The position numbers and the translations under genes were made by a program. Below, one piece after another: positions 33,480-42,409 of a stretch of DNA of 64,000 nucleotides. The stretch lies in contig JAEWRW010000020.1 of assembly GCA_023398815.1 (NCBI GenBank), positions 186,001 through 250,000 on the forward strand, given 5' to 3'. The notes under the pieces were generated by a model, which saw only the letters and a program-made list of their open reading frames with translations, was not told where the DNA came from and did no database searches. The stretch comes from Bacillota bacterium. Lineage in GTDB: Bacteria; Bacillota; Clostridia; Christensenellales; UMGS416. The first letter of the stretch is position 1; each line of letters starts with the position of its first letter.

Positions 33480-36002
33480 ATGCAGATTACAAAACGGGAT
33501 GGCCGGATGGAAGAATACCTGCCCAACAAGATTATGGCGGCCATGGGCAAGGCTTTTGCCAGCGTGGGCAAGGCAGTGGATGACGCGCACTTGCAGGCGT
33601 TGACGGCGCAGGTGGGGGAGAAGGTCGCCGCGCTCACCGGTCCCGTGTCGGTGGAGAGCATCCAGGACCTGGTGGAAACGACGCTGATGGAGCAGGGCTA
33701 CTACGACGTCAGCAAAAGCTACATCCTCTACCGCAGTGAGCATGGCAAGCGCCGGGCGGCACGGCACCGCATCGCCGGGCACTTCGGCGACTGGGCCGAG
33801 CTGCTGGATGCGCTGCGTAGAGCGCAGGCGGACTACACCGATGACGCCTATTCGCTGGATCGGCTGGAGGGTAAGTTTCTGAGCTTCCAGAAGCCCGGCA
33901 TGACCAATGGCGAGGCGCTTTCCGCCCTCATCAAGGCCGCGGTGGAGTTGACGACACAGGACGCGCCCCGGTGGGAGTTCATCGCCGCGCGGCTGCTGGC
34001 GCTGCAGTTTGGGCAGCGTCTGGCCCAGTCGCTGCAGGCATACCGGCTGCAGACCTTCGCCCAGAAGGTCGCCTTTTGGACGGAGCAGGGCCTGTATGGC
34101 GACTACATTCTGCAGCACTACACCCCGGTGGAGCTCGATGAGGCGGCAACCCTCATGGACAGCCGAAGGGATCGACTGTTCACCTACTCGGGGCTGGAGC
34201 TGCTGCTCAACCGTTACGTCATTCGCAGCCACCAGGGTGAGCCGCTGGAGACACCCCAGGAGATGTTCCTGGGCATCGCGCTGCACCTGGCCATGCTGGA
34301 GACGAATGACCGACTGGGGTGGGTGCGCCGCTTCTATGACATGCTGAGCACCCAAAAGGTGACCATGGCTACCCCCACGCTGGCCAACGCCCGCAAGCCC
34401 TTCCATCAGCTGTCCTCCTGCTTCATCGATACCGTGCCCGACAGCCTGACGGGCATCTACCGCAGCATTGACAACTTTGCCCAGGTCAGCAAGTATGGCG
34501 GCGGCATGGGGCTCTATTTTGGCAAGGTGCGTGCCGCCGGCAGCGCCATTCGTGGGTTTGAGGGCGCGGCGGGTGGTGTCATCCGTTGGATCAAGCTGGC
34601 CAACGACACCGCCGTGGCCGTGGATCAACTGGGCGTGCGCCAAGGGGCCGTGGCGGTGTATCTGGATGCCTGGCACCGCGATTTGCCGGAGTTCCTGCAG
34701 CTGCGCACCAACAACGGCGATGACCGAATGAAGGCACACGACGTGTTCCCTGCCGTGTGCTATCCCGATCTCTTCTGGAAGATGGCGCGGGAGAACCTGG
34801 AGGGCAGCTGGTACCTGATGTGCCCCCACGAGATCCAGACCGTGCGTGGTTACGCACTGGAGGACAGCTGGGGGGAGGAATGGGAGACCCGCTACCGCGA
34901 GTGCGTGGAGGATGAGCGCATCCACAAGCGCGTCATTCCCATCAAGGAATTGGTGCGCCTGATCCTGAAGAGCGCGGTGGAGACGGGTACGCCTTTCGCC
35001 TTCAACCGTGACGCCGTTAACCGCATGAACCCCAACGCCCACCGTGGCATGATCTATTGCAGCAACCTGTGCACCGAGATCGCCCAGAACATGAGCGCCA
35101 TCGAGAGCGTATCCCAGACGGTGGAGACCGTGGACGGCGAGACCGTCGTCGTCACCGTGACCCGCCCGGGGGACTTCGTGGTGTGCAACCTCGCCAGCCT
35201 TTCGCTGGGTCACATTGACCTGGACGATGCCAACGAGCTGGAAGATGTCACCCGCAGCGCCGTGCGAGCGCTCGACAACGTCATCGACCTCAACTTCTTC
35301 CCGGTGCCCTATGCGAAGGTCAACAACCTCCGCTACCGGCCCATTGGCTTAGGCATCAGCGGCTACCACCACATGCTGGCCAAGCGCTCCATCCCTTGGG
35401 AGAGTGAGGAGCACCTGCGTTTCGTGGACGGCCTCTTTGAGCGCATCAACCACGCGGCCATCGCCGCCAGCTGCGACAATGCTGCCGAGAAGGGTGCCTA
35501 TGAGTACTTCCCCGGCAGCGACTGGCAGACAGGCGCTTACTTCAGCAAGCGTGGCTACGCCAGCGAGAGCTGGGATGCCCTGCGCCGCCGGGTGGCACAG
35601 CACGGCCTGCGCAATGGCTGGCTGCTGGCCGTGGCGCCCACCAGCTCCACCAGCATCATTGCCGGCACCACCGCCGGGGTGGACCCGATCATGAACCGGT
35701 TCTTCCTGGAGGAGAAGAAGAACGGCCTCATGCCCCGTGTCGCGCCGGACTTGAACCTGGACACCTTCTGGTACTATAAGAACGCCCACCATATCGACCA
35801 GAGCTGGTCGGTGCGGGCGGCGGGCGTGCGCCAGCGCCACATTGACCAGGCGCAGAGCGTGAACCTGTACATCACCACGGAGTTCACCTTCCGCCAGGTG
35901 CTGGGGCTCTACATTCAGGCCTTTGAGCACGGTGTCAAGACGATCTACTACATCCGCAGCAAGAGCCTGGAAGTGGAGGACTGCGTGGCGTGCTCATCCT
36001 GA
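33480..36002 (+). CDS. nrdA: Class Ia ribonucleoside-diphosphate reductase, alpha (catalytic) subunit
   Basis: 840 residues. ATG 33480 is chosen because the ATP-cone begins there (MQITKRDGRMEEYLPNKI) and GGGAGGA lies 11-12 bases before it; ATG 33456 is an alternative. It reduces ribonucleoside diphosphates to deoxy forms. The N-terminal ATP-cone (~1-90) provides dATP feedback. Active-site residues are visible: Cys in HQLSSCFIDTV, Asn-x-Cys-x-Glu in CSNLCTEIAQN, partner Cys in FVVCNLASLSLG, the radical-transfer tyrosine pair in KTIYYIRSKS, and the C-terminal redox cysteines in DCVACSS. The beta subunit gene follows after 36 bases. Confidence 0.95.
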   Translation: MQITKRDGRMEEYLPNKIMAAMGKAFASVGKAVDDAHLQALTAQVGEKVAALTGPVSVESIQDLVETTLMEQGYYDVSKSYILYRSEHGKRRAARHRIAGHFGDWAELLDALRRAQADYTDDAYSLDRLEGKFLSFQKPGMTNGEALSALIKAAVELTTQDAPRWEFIAARLLALQFGQRLAQSLQAYRLQTFAQKVAFWTEQGLYGDYILQHYTPVELDEAATLMDSRRDRLFTYSGLELLLNRYVIRSHQGEPLETPQEMFLGIALHLAMLETNDRLGWVRRFYDMLSTQKVTMATPTLANARKPFHQLSSCFIDTVPDSLTGIYRSIDNFAQVSKYGGGMGLYFGKVRAAGSAIRGFEGAAGGVIRWIKLANDTAVAVDQLGVRQGAVAVYLDAWHRDLPEFLQLRTNNGDDRMKAHDVFPAVCYPDLFWKMARENLEGSWYLMCPHEIQTVRGYALEDSWGEEWETRYRECVEDERIHKRVIPIKELVRLILKSAVETGTPFAFNRDAVNRMNPNAHRGMIYCSNLCTEIAQNMSAIESVSQTVETVDGETVVVTVTRPGDFVVCNLASLSLGHIDLDDANELEDVTRSAVRALDNVIDLNFFPVPYAKVNNLRYRPIGLGISGYHHMLAKRSIPWESEEHLRFVDGLFERINHAAIAASCDNAAEKGAYEYFPGSDWQTGAYFSKRGYASESWDALRRRVAQHGLRNGWLLAVAPTSSTSIIAGTTAGVDPIMNRFFLEEKKNGLMPRVAPDLNLDTFWYYKNAHHIDQSWSVRAAGVRQRHIDQAQSVNLYITTEFTFRQVLGLYIQAFEHGVKTIYYIRSKSLEVEDCVACSS

Positions 36003-36038
36003 ACACGGCACCGCGCAAAGAGAGAGGAGGGTATCACC

Positions 36039-37082
36039 ATGGATCTGCTCCGTCAAAAGCCGCTTTTTAACCCCAACGGGGACACCGATGTGAGCCATCG
36101 CCGCATCATCGGCGGCGACACGACGAACCTCAACGACTTCAACAACCTGAGGTACCCCTGGGCCAGCGACTGGTACCGCCAGGCGATGAACAACTTCTGG
36201 ATCCCGGAGGAAGTCAACCTCTCCACCGATGTGAAGGACTACCCCAACCTGCCCGCTGCCGAGCGCCGGGCTTACGACAAGATTCTGTCGTTCCTCATCT
36301 TTCTCGACAGCATCCAGACGGCGAACCTGCCCTATGTGGGGGAGTACGTCACCGCCAACGAGGTCAACCTGTGCCTGGCCATCCAGACCTACCAGGAGGC
36401 CATCCACAGCCAGAGCTACAGCTACATGCTCGATACCATCTGCGAGCCCCAGCAGCGTGACGAAGTGCTCTACCAGTGGCGGGGCGACGAGCACCTGCTG
36501 CGGCGCAACACCTTCATCGGCGAGCAGTACAACGCCTTCCAGCGGGAGAAAAGCCCCTACCACTTGGTGCGCACCATCGTGGCCAACTACATCCTGGAGG
36601 GCGTCTACTTTTACAGCGGCTTCATGTTCTTCTACAACCTGGGGCGCAACAACCGTATGCCCGGCTCTGTGCAGGTCATCCGCTACATCAACCGCGACGA
36701 GAACACCCACCTGTGGCTGTTCCGCAACATCCTGCTGGAGCTCAAAAAGGAGAACCCCGAGCTGTTCACGCCAGAGCTTGTGGACGTCTACCGCGGGATG
36801 ATCCGCGAGGGGTGCGAGCAGGAGATCGCCTGGGGGCATTACGCCATCGGCGATGGCGTGGTAGGGTTGACAAAACAGATGATCACCGACTACGTGCAGT
36901 ACCTGGGTAACCTACGCTGCGCCAACCTGGGCTTTGACGGCCTCTACGACGCCCACAACGAGGAGCCGCCCACGATGCAGTGGGTCAGCCAGTACAGCAA
37001 CGCCAACACCATCAAGACCGACTTCTTTGAGGCCCGCAGCACGGCCTATGCCAAGAGCGGCGCGCTGGTGGACGACCTGTAA
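36039..37082 (+). CDS. nrdB: Class Ia ribonucleoside-diphosphate reductase, beta (radical) subunit
   Basis: 347 residues, AGAGAGGAGGG ribosome binding site, ATG at 36039. Ferritin-like four-helix protein that makes the tyrosyl radical for NrdA. All diiron ligands and the radical Tyr are present in E. coli NrdB spacing: Asp in IFLDSIQTANLP, Glu/His/Tyr in YQEAIHSQSYSY (Glu, His at +3, Tyr at +7), Glu in YILEGVYFYSGF, and Glu/His in RDENTHLWLF. The radical site is therefore intact, so this is an oxygen-dependent class Ia enzyme, meaning the organism meets oxygen at least at times. No nrdI or thioredoxin-like gene follows. Confidence 0.95.
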   Translation: MDLLRQKPLFNPNGDTDVSHRRIIGGDTTNLNDFNNLRYPWASDWYRQAMNNFWIPEEVNLSTDVKDYPNLPAAERRAYDKILSFLIFLDSIQTANLPYVGEYVTANEVNLCLAIQTYQEAIHSQSYSYMLDTICEPQQRDEVLYQWRGDEHLLRRNTFIGEQYNAFQREKSPYHLVRTIVANYILEGVYFYSGFMFFYNLGRNNRMPGSVQVIRYINRDENTHLWLFRNILLELKKENPELFTPELVDVYRGMIREGCEQEIAWGHYAIGDGVVGLTKQMITDYVQYLGNLRCANLGFDGLYDAHNEEPPTMQWVSQYSNANTIKTDFFEARSTAYAKSGALVDDL

Positions 37083-37205
37083 GGGGATAGGGACGCAATC
37101 CTTTCAAGCAATGTTTTTTGTTTCTATGGCCATCATTTTGGGTGAATGCTGGAACCATCTGGATTGCCGTTCCATCAAAGTGGCAGGATGAGGAGGCTGG
37201 CAAAC

Positions 37206-38897
37206 ATGCGAGTTCGTCTTTCTGCCATTTCTTTTGCGCTTTGTTTTCTGCTGATGGTGTCTGTCGCGCTGACTGGCTGCGGGGTTGGTACATCTGGGAG
37301 TTCGGTTGCAGCCCCCACAACTGCCAATGTGGGCACCGGGCAGCCCACCGCAGAGCAGAGTGCCACCACCCCCACTGCGGCCCCGACGCCGACGCCCGTA
37401 CCGCCCCTTGCCGTGCAGGGCATCCGCGTTGTACCCGACCCGGAGGTGTTTTCCGAGGCTGTGGACGACCCCCATGCGTTGCTCCGATACGGTCTGGTGG
37501 ATCCCTCCCTGGTGGACCGTGACATATTCAACACGGTGTACCGCGCCATTGAGAAGAGGCAGAAGAAACTGGACGTTTCTTCGTTTCATTACTCCCGTAT
37601 TATGATGAACAATCTGGTCGCCAGCGTGGACACGGGCTTTCGCTTGTTCTATCTCAAGGATTTTCACGTTAGCAGAGATGGAAAGACCGTCACCTTTTCC
37701 TACACGGGCGATCGTGAGCAGATTCTGCGCGACACGGAAACCTTCCACGCGCAGTTGGGGCACCTCATCTATGATGTGGCACCCGAAGGCTACACCGATC
37801 TGCAAAAGCTCGTTGCGCTGTATGACGCTGTCTGCCGCCTGTCAAACTACACATCAGACATGGACGACGTGAACACATGGACGCCCTACAGCATTGTGAC
37901 CCAAGGACAAGGCATCTGCTCGGGTTATGCGCTCCTCATGCGGTACCTGCTGAACCAGTGTGGGGTGCAAGCGGAGTATGTGAGCAACGAGCCCCACGCC
38001 TGGAATGTGGTAAACATCGATGGCAAATGGTACAACAGCGATACAACCTGGGGGGCGGGCAACCCGGGGGACACCATGAACAACCTGAACACGCTGCTGT
38101 TGGATGACGGGACTCGTGCCAAAAGCATGGAAGACAACGGCTACACCTCCGAGGGCGTCTTCCTCAACGGAAGGCAGATCGAGGGGACGCCTCCACCCGC
38201 TTGTGTCGACACGAAATACAACGCCTATGCCCAAACCGGCTGGTGCTACGCGCTGGATGTGGAAGGGCAGGGTGTTTATTTCAATGGACAGGCGGGAATC
38301 GAGCGCATGAGTCTGGATTGCGCCGACCGGCAGACGGTGCTGCCGGATGTGTTTGCGTATCAGATGGCGTTTTTCAACGGCGTTCTGTATTACCTCAACC
38401 TGAACGACGGTTCCCTTTACAAGTACGATGGGCAGGGCGACCCGGTGCTGCTCTATGGCGATGCCATGCTGAGCGACCTGAAGCTGGACAATGCAAAGCT
38501 CCGTTACAGCCACACAGAGGGCGAGACTACTGTGACCGACACAATCGACCTGCTGCCGGGGGCGGTGAAGCTAAGTAACCTCTCCAATGCACAGGCATTT
38601 GCGGCGGCGGAGGTCTCGCGCAGTCAATCATTTTCCTGGCGCGTCAAGTTCTCCGTACCCTTGGACCCAAAAACAAACTGGAATGAGCGCATCTATCTGG
38701 CTGACGAGAAGGGGAATGCATTTCCCTTGCTCTGCCAGCTGGATGCTTCGGGCTGTGAACTCACCGTTCGCCCCAAGTCCTGTTTGGCCGATGCGGGCAG
38801 GGTGTCGCTGTTGATTGACAGTGAGATCGTGGCGACAAATGGTACACACCTGGCAACCCCTTGCCGCCAGAATGTAACGATTGTGTCTCGACAATAG
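37206..38897 (+). CDS. Transglutaminase-like domain lipoprotein
   Basis: 563 residues from the ATG at 37206, with AGGAGG nine bases upstream. A lipobox (VALTGCGVG, Cys ~25) and a Thr/Pro-rich linker (residues ~30-75) show an anchored extracellular protein. The transglutaminase/protease-like core (about 195-285) has the triad Cys in GQGICSGYALLMRYLL, His in NEPHAWNVVNIDGKWYN and Asp in SDTTWG. The C-terminal ~260 residues are beta-rich, with DUF5050-like propeller strands (YALDVEGQGVYFNGQ, LYYLNLNDGSLYKYDG). Such proteins are thought to crosslink or cleave wall-associated peptides. The substrate is unknown. It is probably a single-gene unit. Confidence 0.85.
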   Translation: MRVRLSAISFALCFLLMVSVALTGCGVGTSGSSVAAPTTANVGTGQPTAEQSATTPTAAPTPTPVPPLAVQGIRVVPDPEVFSEAVDDPHALLRYGLVDPSLVDRDIFNTVYRAIEKRQKKLDVSSFHYSRIMMNNLVASVDTGFRLFYLKDFHVSRDGKTVTFSYTGDREQILRDTETFHAQLGHLIYDVAPEGYTDLQKLVALYDAVCRLSNYTSDMDDVNTWTPYSIVTQGQGICSGYALLMRYLLNQCGVQAEYVSNEPHAWNVVNIDGKWYNSDTTWGAGNPGDTMNNLNTLLLDDGTRAKSMEDNGYTSEGVFLNGRQIEGTPPPACVDTKYNAYAQTGWCYALDVEGQGVYFNGQAGIERMSLDCADRQTVLPDVFAYQMAFFNGVLYYLNLNDGSLYKYDGQGDPVLLYGDAMLSDLKLDNAKLRYSHTEGETTVTDTIDLLPGAVKLSNLSNAQAFAAAEVSRSQSFSWRVKFSVPLDPKTNWNERIYLADEKGNAFPLLCQLDASGCELTVRPKSCLADAGRVSLLIDSEIVATNGTHLATPCRQNVTIVSRQ

Positions 38898-38914
38898 CTG
38901 GCGGTGCATCCGGG

Positions 38915-38942
38915 TTGTGGTATGCTGTTGCATACCACAACA
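38915..38942. other. Perfect 12-bp hairpin after the transglutaminase gene
   Basis: GTTGTGGTATGC (38915-38926) pairs with 38931-38942 over a TGTT loop, 18 bases past the stop. No U-run follows, so if it terminates transcription it does so without the usual tail. Confidence 0.4.
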
Positions 38943-39047
38943 TGTGGAAAGGGATGGCGGCAGCGTATTGTGCCTGCGGTTCCGGTTGCGCGGGGTGTTG
39001 CGCTGGCCGCGCGGTGGGCGCAAACTGCATGACAGGAGGATCGTACA

Positions 39048-39986
39048 TTGGAAAAGGTTACACTGGGACGAACCGGGCTAAACGTGACGGTGGCAGGGCT
39101 GGGCTGCGGCGGGTTCAGCCGCCTGGGGATGTTCACCAAGGGGTTGGACAACGCCTGCGGCGTCATTCGCTGCGCCTGGGAGAACGGCGTCAACTTCTTT
39201 GACACGGCGGAGGCCTATGGCACCCAGCCGGCGGTAGGCGAGGGCCTGCGCGGGATACCGCGCGATGGCTATGTGCTCTCCACCAAGTTCTCCTACACCA
39301 AGGATGGCGTGATGCAGCCGGCGGAGGCGCTGGAACAGAGTGTCGATGCCTCCCTGCGGGAGTTGCAGACCGATGTGATTGATGTGTACCATCTGCACGG
39401 CATGCGGCCGGAGGACTATGCCGCCGCGCGTGACCGCTTTGTGCCCGAGCTCATTAAGATGCGAGAGAAGGGCAAGATCCGTTTCATCGGCATCACCGAG
39501 CTTTTCGGCACGGATACGACCCACCAGATGGCCGCGCTGGCGCTGGCCGACGATGTGTGGGACGTCATGATGATTGGCTACAACCTGCTCAATCCGTCGG
39601 CCGCCCAAAGGGTGCTGCCCCTGACGCGCCAGAAGCGCATTGGCACGTTGTGTATGTTTGCCGTGCGCAGCGCCCTCTCCAACCCGGAAGTGCTGCAGCG
39701 CATCGTGCGGGAGATGGCTGCCGCCGGGCAAATCGACCCCGCGCGGGCGGGGGAGGAGCACATCCTCGACTTCCTGGTGAACGAGGGCCATGCCGCCACC
39801 ATCATGGAGGCCGCCTATCGCTTCTGCCGCCACACCGAGGGCATCAATGTGACGCTGACCGGAACAGGATCGGCCAAACACCTGGCGGAGAACCTGCGGA
39901 GCATCGGCAAAGCCCCGCTGCCGACGCCGGTGCTGGAGCGGCTGGCGCAGATGTTCGGGCGTGTTGACTGCATCAGCGGCCAGTAG
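39048..39986 (+). CDS. Aldo/keto reductase (L-galactose-dehydrogenase-like subgroup)
   Basis: 312 residues with a TTG start at 39048, supported by AGGAGG ten bases upstream and by the AKR start VTLGRTGLNVTVAGLGCGG. Catalytic tetrad: Asp and Tyr in VNFFDTAEAYGTQPAVGEGL, Lys in VLSTKFSYT, His in DVYHLHGMRPEDY. The C-terminal third departs from standard AKRs and ends with a helical region (EEHILDFLVNEGHAATIMEAAYRFCRH). It oxidises or reduces a sugar or aldehyde with NAD(P). Substrate unknown. It is followed by its own terminator. Confidence 0.87.
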   Translation: MEKVTLGRTGLNVTVAGLGCGGFSRLGMFTKGLDNACGVIRCAWENGVNFFDTAEAYGTQPAVGEGLRGIPRDGYVLSTKFSYTKDGVMQPAEALEQSVDASLRELQTDVIDVYHLHGMRPEDYAAARDRFVPELIKMREKGKIRFIGITELFGTDTTHQMAALALADDVWDVMMIGYNLLNPSAAQRVLPLTRQKRIGTLCMFAVRSALSNPEVLQRIVREMAAAGQIDPARAGEEHILDFLVNEGHAATIMEAAYRFCRHTEGINVTLTGTGSAKHLAENLRSIGKAPLPTPVLERLAQMFGRVDCISGQ

Positions 39987-40058
39987 GAGCCCCGCCGCAC
40001 AATTGATACAAAGGGAATGGCCCGTATGTGCCTATCGGCACGGAAACGGGCACCCGAA

Positions 40059-40088
40059 ACAAACACCCGCCAGATGGCGGGTGTTTGT
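40059..40088 (+). terminator. Terminator after the aldo/keto reductase
   Basis: ACAAACACCCGCC (40059-40071) pairs perfectly with 40076-40088 over an AGAT loop. The right arm ends TGTTTGT. Confidence 0.7.
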
Positions 40089-40216
40089 GCAAGTGAGCCA
40101 AGTCCGATAACTCCAGCCTAATGGCAGCGCCGTATACCCGCAAAACCCTGACATAGCCTCGGCTTCTGCGCATATATATCAACATCCAATCAAAAGACAC
40201 ACGGAGTTGATGGCGT

Positions 40217-40849
40217 TTGGAGAAGGGGAACCACGAGAACAACCAGGTGACGCTCAAGGGGCGCGTGGTGGAGGAGCCGCTCTATTCCCACACGCTCTAC
40301 GGCGAGCAGTTTTTCACGCTGATGCTGGAGGTACCGCGTCTGTCCGGCGTGGCGGACACGCTGCCGGTGATGGTCTCTGACCGGCTGCTGGATCTCGTCA
40401 GCGTGGCGACCGGCGACGAGCTGGCGGTGCTGGGGCAGCTGCGCTCCTATAACCGCATGGTGGAGGGGCGGAACCGCTTGATCCTCACGGTGTTCGCCCG
40501 CCACATCGCCCCGCCGGAGGACATCAACGACAACCCCAATCAGGTGCTGTTGGAGGGGTACGTTTGTCGTGCGCCGGTCTACCGCACCACGCCCTTCGGC
40601 CGGGAGATCACCGACCTGCTGCTGGCAATCAACCGCCCCTACAACAAGTCGGACTACATCCCGGTCATCTGCTGGGGCCGCAACGCACGCTTCGCCCAGT
40701 CGCTGGAGGTGGGCCAGCGAGTCTGCGTGCACGGGCGCATGCAGAGCCGCCTGTACCAGAAGAAGCTGACCGACGGCGAGACCGAGAACCGCACGGCCTA
40801 TGAGGTGTCCATCTCGTTTATTGAAACGCCGGACGTATTGGCATTCTGA
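40217..40849 (+). CDS. Single-stranded DNA-binding protein-like protein with two OB folds
   Basis: 210 residues with a TTG start at 40217 (CGGAG upstream). The C-terminal half (about 108-205) is a recognisable SSB OB fold (NQVLLEGYVCRAPVYRTTPFGREITDLLLAINRPYNKSDYIPVICWGRNARFA, GQRVCVHGRMQSR). The N-terminal half (about 8-100) looks like a second, diverged OB fold (NQVTLKGRVVEEPLYSHTLYGEQFFTLMLEV). The acidic C-terminal tail (DDDIPF) of housekeeping SSB is missing; the protein ends FIETPDVLAF. It may be a specialised SSB-like protein. It is not the usual ssb between rpsF and rpsR. Confidence 0.8.
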   Translation: MEKGNHENNQVTLKGRVVEEPLYSHTLYGEQFFTLMLEVPRLSGVADTLPVMVSDRLLDLVSVATGDELAVLGQLRSYNRMVEGRNRLILTVFARHIAPPEDINDNPNQVLLEGYVCRAPVYRTTPFGREITDLLLAINRPYNKSDYIPVICWGRNARFAQSLEVGQRVCVHGRMQSRLYQKKLTDGETENRTAYEVSISFIETPDVLAF

Positions 40850-40911
40850 GCGCCGATTGCACCCCGCCGCTCCCCGTGGTACCATGGGGAAAAGTGCGGA
40901 GGTCGACGACG

Positions 40912-41484
40912 ATGGAGCTGGAGATCAGGCCCCTGACCCCGGAGCGGCTGGAGGATTACCTTGCCTTCTTTGATCGGGATGCCTTCACCGATAACGAGCA
41001 CTGGGCAGGCTGCTATTGCTATTTCAACCACTTCCCCGGCACGCAGGAGCAGTGGATGGAGCGCACCGGCGCGCAGAACCGCGCCGCCGTCAGTGACCTC
41101 GTCGTCGCCGGGCGGATGCGGGGATACCTGGCCTACGCCGGTGACAGGGTCGTCGGCTGGTGCAACGCCAACGACCGGGCGGCCTCGCCGATGTACTCCT
41201 CGGTGCCGGAGCTTGCCGGCGATGGCACCTTGCGGGTGTGCGCCGTCACCTGCTATGTGGTGCGGCCCGATGCCCGGCGGCAGGGCGTGGCCCGGGCGCT
41301 GCTGCGGGCGGCCTGTGCCGGGGCACGGGCCGAGGGCTTCGACGTGGTGGAAGCCTACCCACGGCTGGGGGCCGAGGGGACGGCGGCCAACTACCACGGC
41401 CCGCTGGCGCTATATGAGTCAGAGGGATTTGTGACCTTCGCCGAGCAGCATGGCATCCGCGCCGTGCGGTTGGCAATGAAATGA
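40912..41484 (+). CDS. GNAT-family N-acetyltransferase
   Basis: 190 residues from the ATG at 40912, with GCGGAGGT upstream. The family fold is clear: MELEIRPLTPERLEDYLAFF at the start and the acetyl-CoA-binding motif A CYVVRPDARRQGVARALLRAA (R-x-x-G-V-A). ANYHGPLALYESEGFVTF is motif B. The N-terminal half contains WAGCYCYFNHFPGTQEQWMERTG, typical of a GNAT subgroup in Bacillota with a CYC segment. The substrate is unknown. It ends at a shared terminator with the convergent DUF2087-GNAT gene. Confidence 0.88.
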   Translation: MELEIRPLTPERLEDYLAFFDRDAFTDNEHWAGCYCYFNHFPGTQEQWMERTGAQNRAAVSDLVVAGRMRGYLAYAGDRVVGWCNANDRAASPMYSSVPELAGDGTLRVCAVTCYVVRPDARRQGVARALLRAACAGARAEGFDVVEAYPRLGAEGTAANYHGPLALYESEGFVTFAEQHGIRAVRLAMK

Positions 41485-41488
41485 AAGA

Positions 41489-41518
41489 AACAGGCCGGAG
41501 CAATTGCTCCGGCCTGTT
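41489..41518. terminator. Bidirectional terminator between convergent GNAT genes
   Basis: AACAGGCCGGAGC (41489-41501) pairs perfectly with 41506-41518 over an AATT loop, four bases after the GNAT stop and 18 before the end of the DUF2087-GNAT gene. Confidence 0.8.
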
Positions 41519-41536
41519 GGTTGCATCGTGGTGCGT

Positions 41537-42409
41537 TCACTTGGACCCGGCCACTGGCACCCTGGCTTCCTGCTCGGCGGGCATTGGTGGTGCCACCGGC
41601 CATGGGTTCTCCAGAGCCTGCCACAGGCCCAGCATGCCGGGCTGACCCGGCACCTTTTCGCCCTCCATCGTCATGCTGCTGATCTGCCGGTATCCCATCT
41701 CCACCCAGAACTTCATGCCGGCCTGGTTGCGCAGCGACACGCCCAGGCCTACGCGGTCGTAGCCCTGCAGGGCACACTCGGCCAGGTAGGCGGCGATGAA
41801 CTCCCGCCCCAGGCCTTGGCGGCGGAAATCGGGGTGGAGGAGAAAGAGCCCCAGCCAGTTGGCTCTCTCCCGCGGGTAGCCGGTGTAGGTGGCGGCCAGC
41901 CCCGCCGGCCGGCCCGATTCCCGGTGGGTAAGCAGCGCCATGTGGGCAAACTCCGGGCTGCCATCCGGCGGCAGGCGGCGGCCCTCCAGCTCGCCCCGCA
42001 GGCTTTCCTCGTTGCAGGGTTCGTCCAACCCCTCCCACAGCGCATCGTGGCGGCAGGCGTCGTACACCGCCCACAGCGCTGGGAAGTCGTCGCTGTCAGC
42101 AGCTTTCACGGTCAAGCGTTCGCTCTCAAAGGGCTGCCAATGGGGCCAGAGCCGGCCACGCCAGTACTTCGCGCCGTTGCGGGTGCGCTGCAGCACGCCG
42201 GCCTCCACCATCTCCCGCCGCAGCAGGAAGAAATCCCCGAAGCTATGTGCCTGCTCCAGGATGGCGTTGACCTCCCGCTCGGTGTAGAAGCGGCCCGGCG
42301 CGAAGCAAAGCCCCAGCCAACGCAGCACGGCATCCTTGTGGTGCCGGCGCGACGGCCAGTGCTTTAGCCGCCCCGTTTTATCCAGAAAGGTGCGAATCTC
42401 GTCAGTCAT
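41537..42409 (-). CDS. DUF2087-GNAT fusion protein
   Basis: 290 residues from the ATG at 42409 (AAAGGAAAC upstream), overlapping the preceding gene by eight bases. Residues ~5-85 are a DUF2087 domain (GRLKHWPSRRHHKDAVLRWLGLCF, FYTEREVNAILEQ, FLLRREMVEAGVL, YWRG), a winged-helix-like module often attached to regulators. Residues ~95-265 are a GNAT domain with LFLLHPDFRRQGLGREFIAAYL as the acetyl-CoA loop and SLRNQAGMKFWVEMGY at the end. The combination suggests an acetyltransferase with a nucleic-acid- or protein-binding arm; the target is unknown. Confidence 0.85.
   Translation of the reverse strand: MTDEIRTFLDKTGRLKHWPSRRHHKDAVLRWLGLCFAPGRFYTEREVNAILEQAHSFGDFFLLRREMVEAGVLQRTRNGAKYWRGRLWPHWQPFESERLTVKAADSDDFPALWAVYDACRHDALWEGLDEPCNEESLRGELEGRRLPPDGSPEFAHMALLTHRESGRPAGLAATYTGYPRERANWLGLFLLHPDFRRQGLGREFIAAYLAECALQGYDRVGLGVSLRNQAGMKFWVEMGYRQISSMTMEGEKVPGQPGMLGLWQALENPWPVAPPMPAEQEARVPVAGSK

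Noticed and set aside
33354..35213. 619-codon - strand frame opposite nrdA
   Set aside because: Shadow of a strongly conserved gene in GC-rich DNA; composition is atypical and no start signal is present.
37012..37320. 102-codon - strand frame between nrdB and the transglutaminase gene
   Set aside because: It overlaps the ends of two real + strand genes and has no ribosome binding site or recognisable motif.
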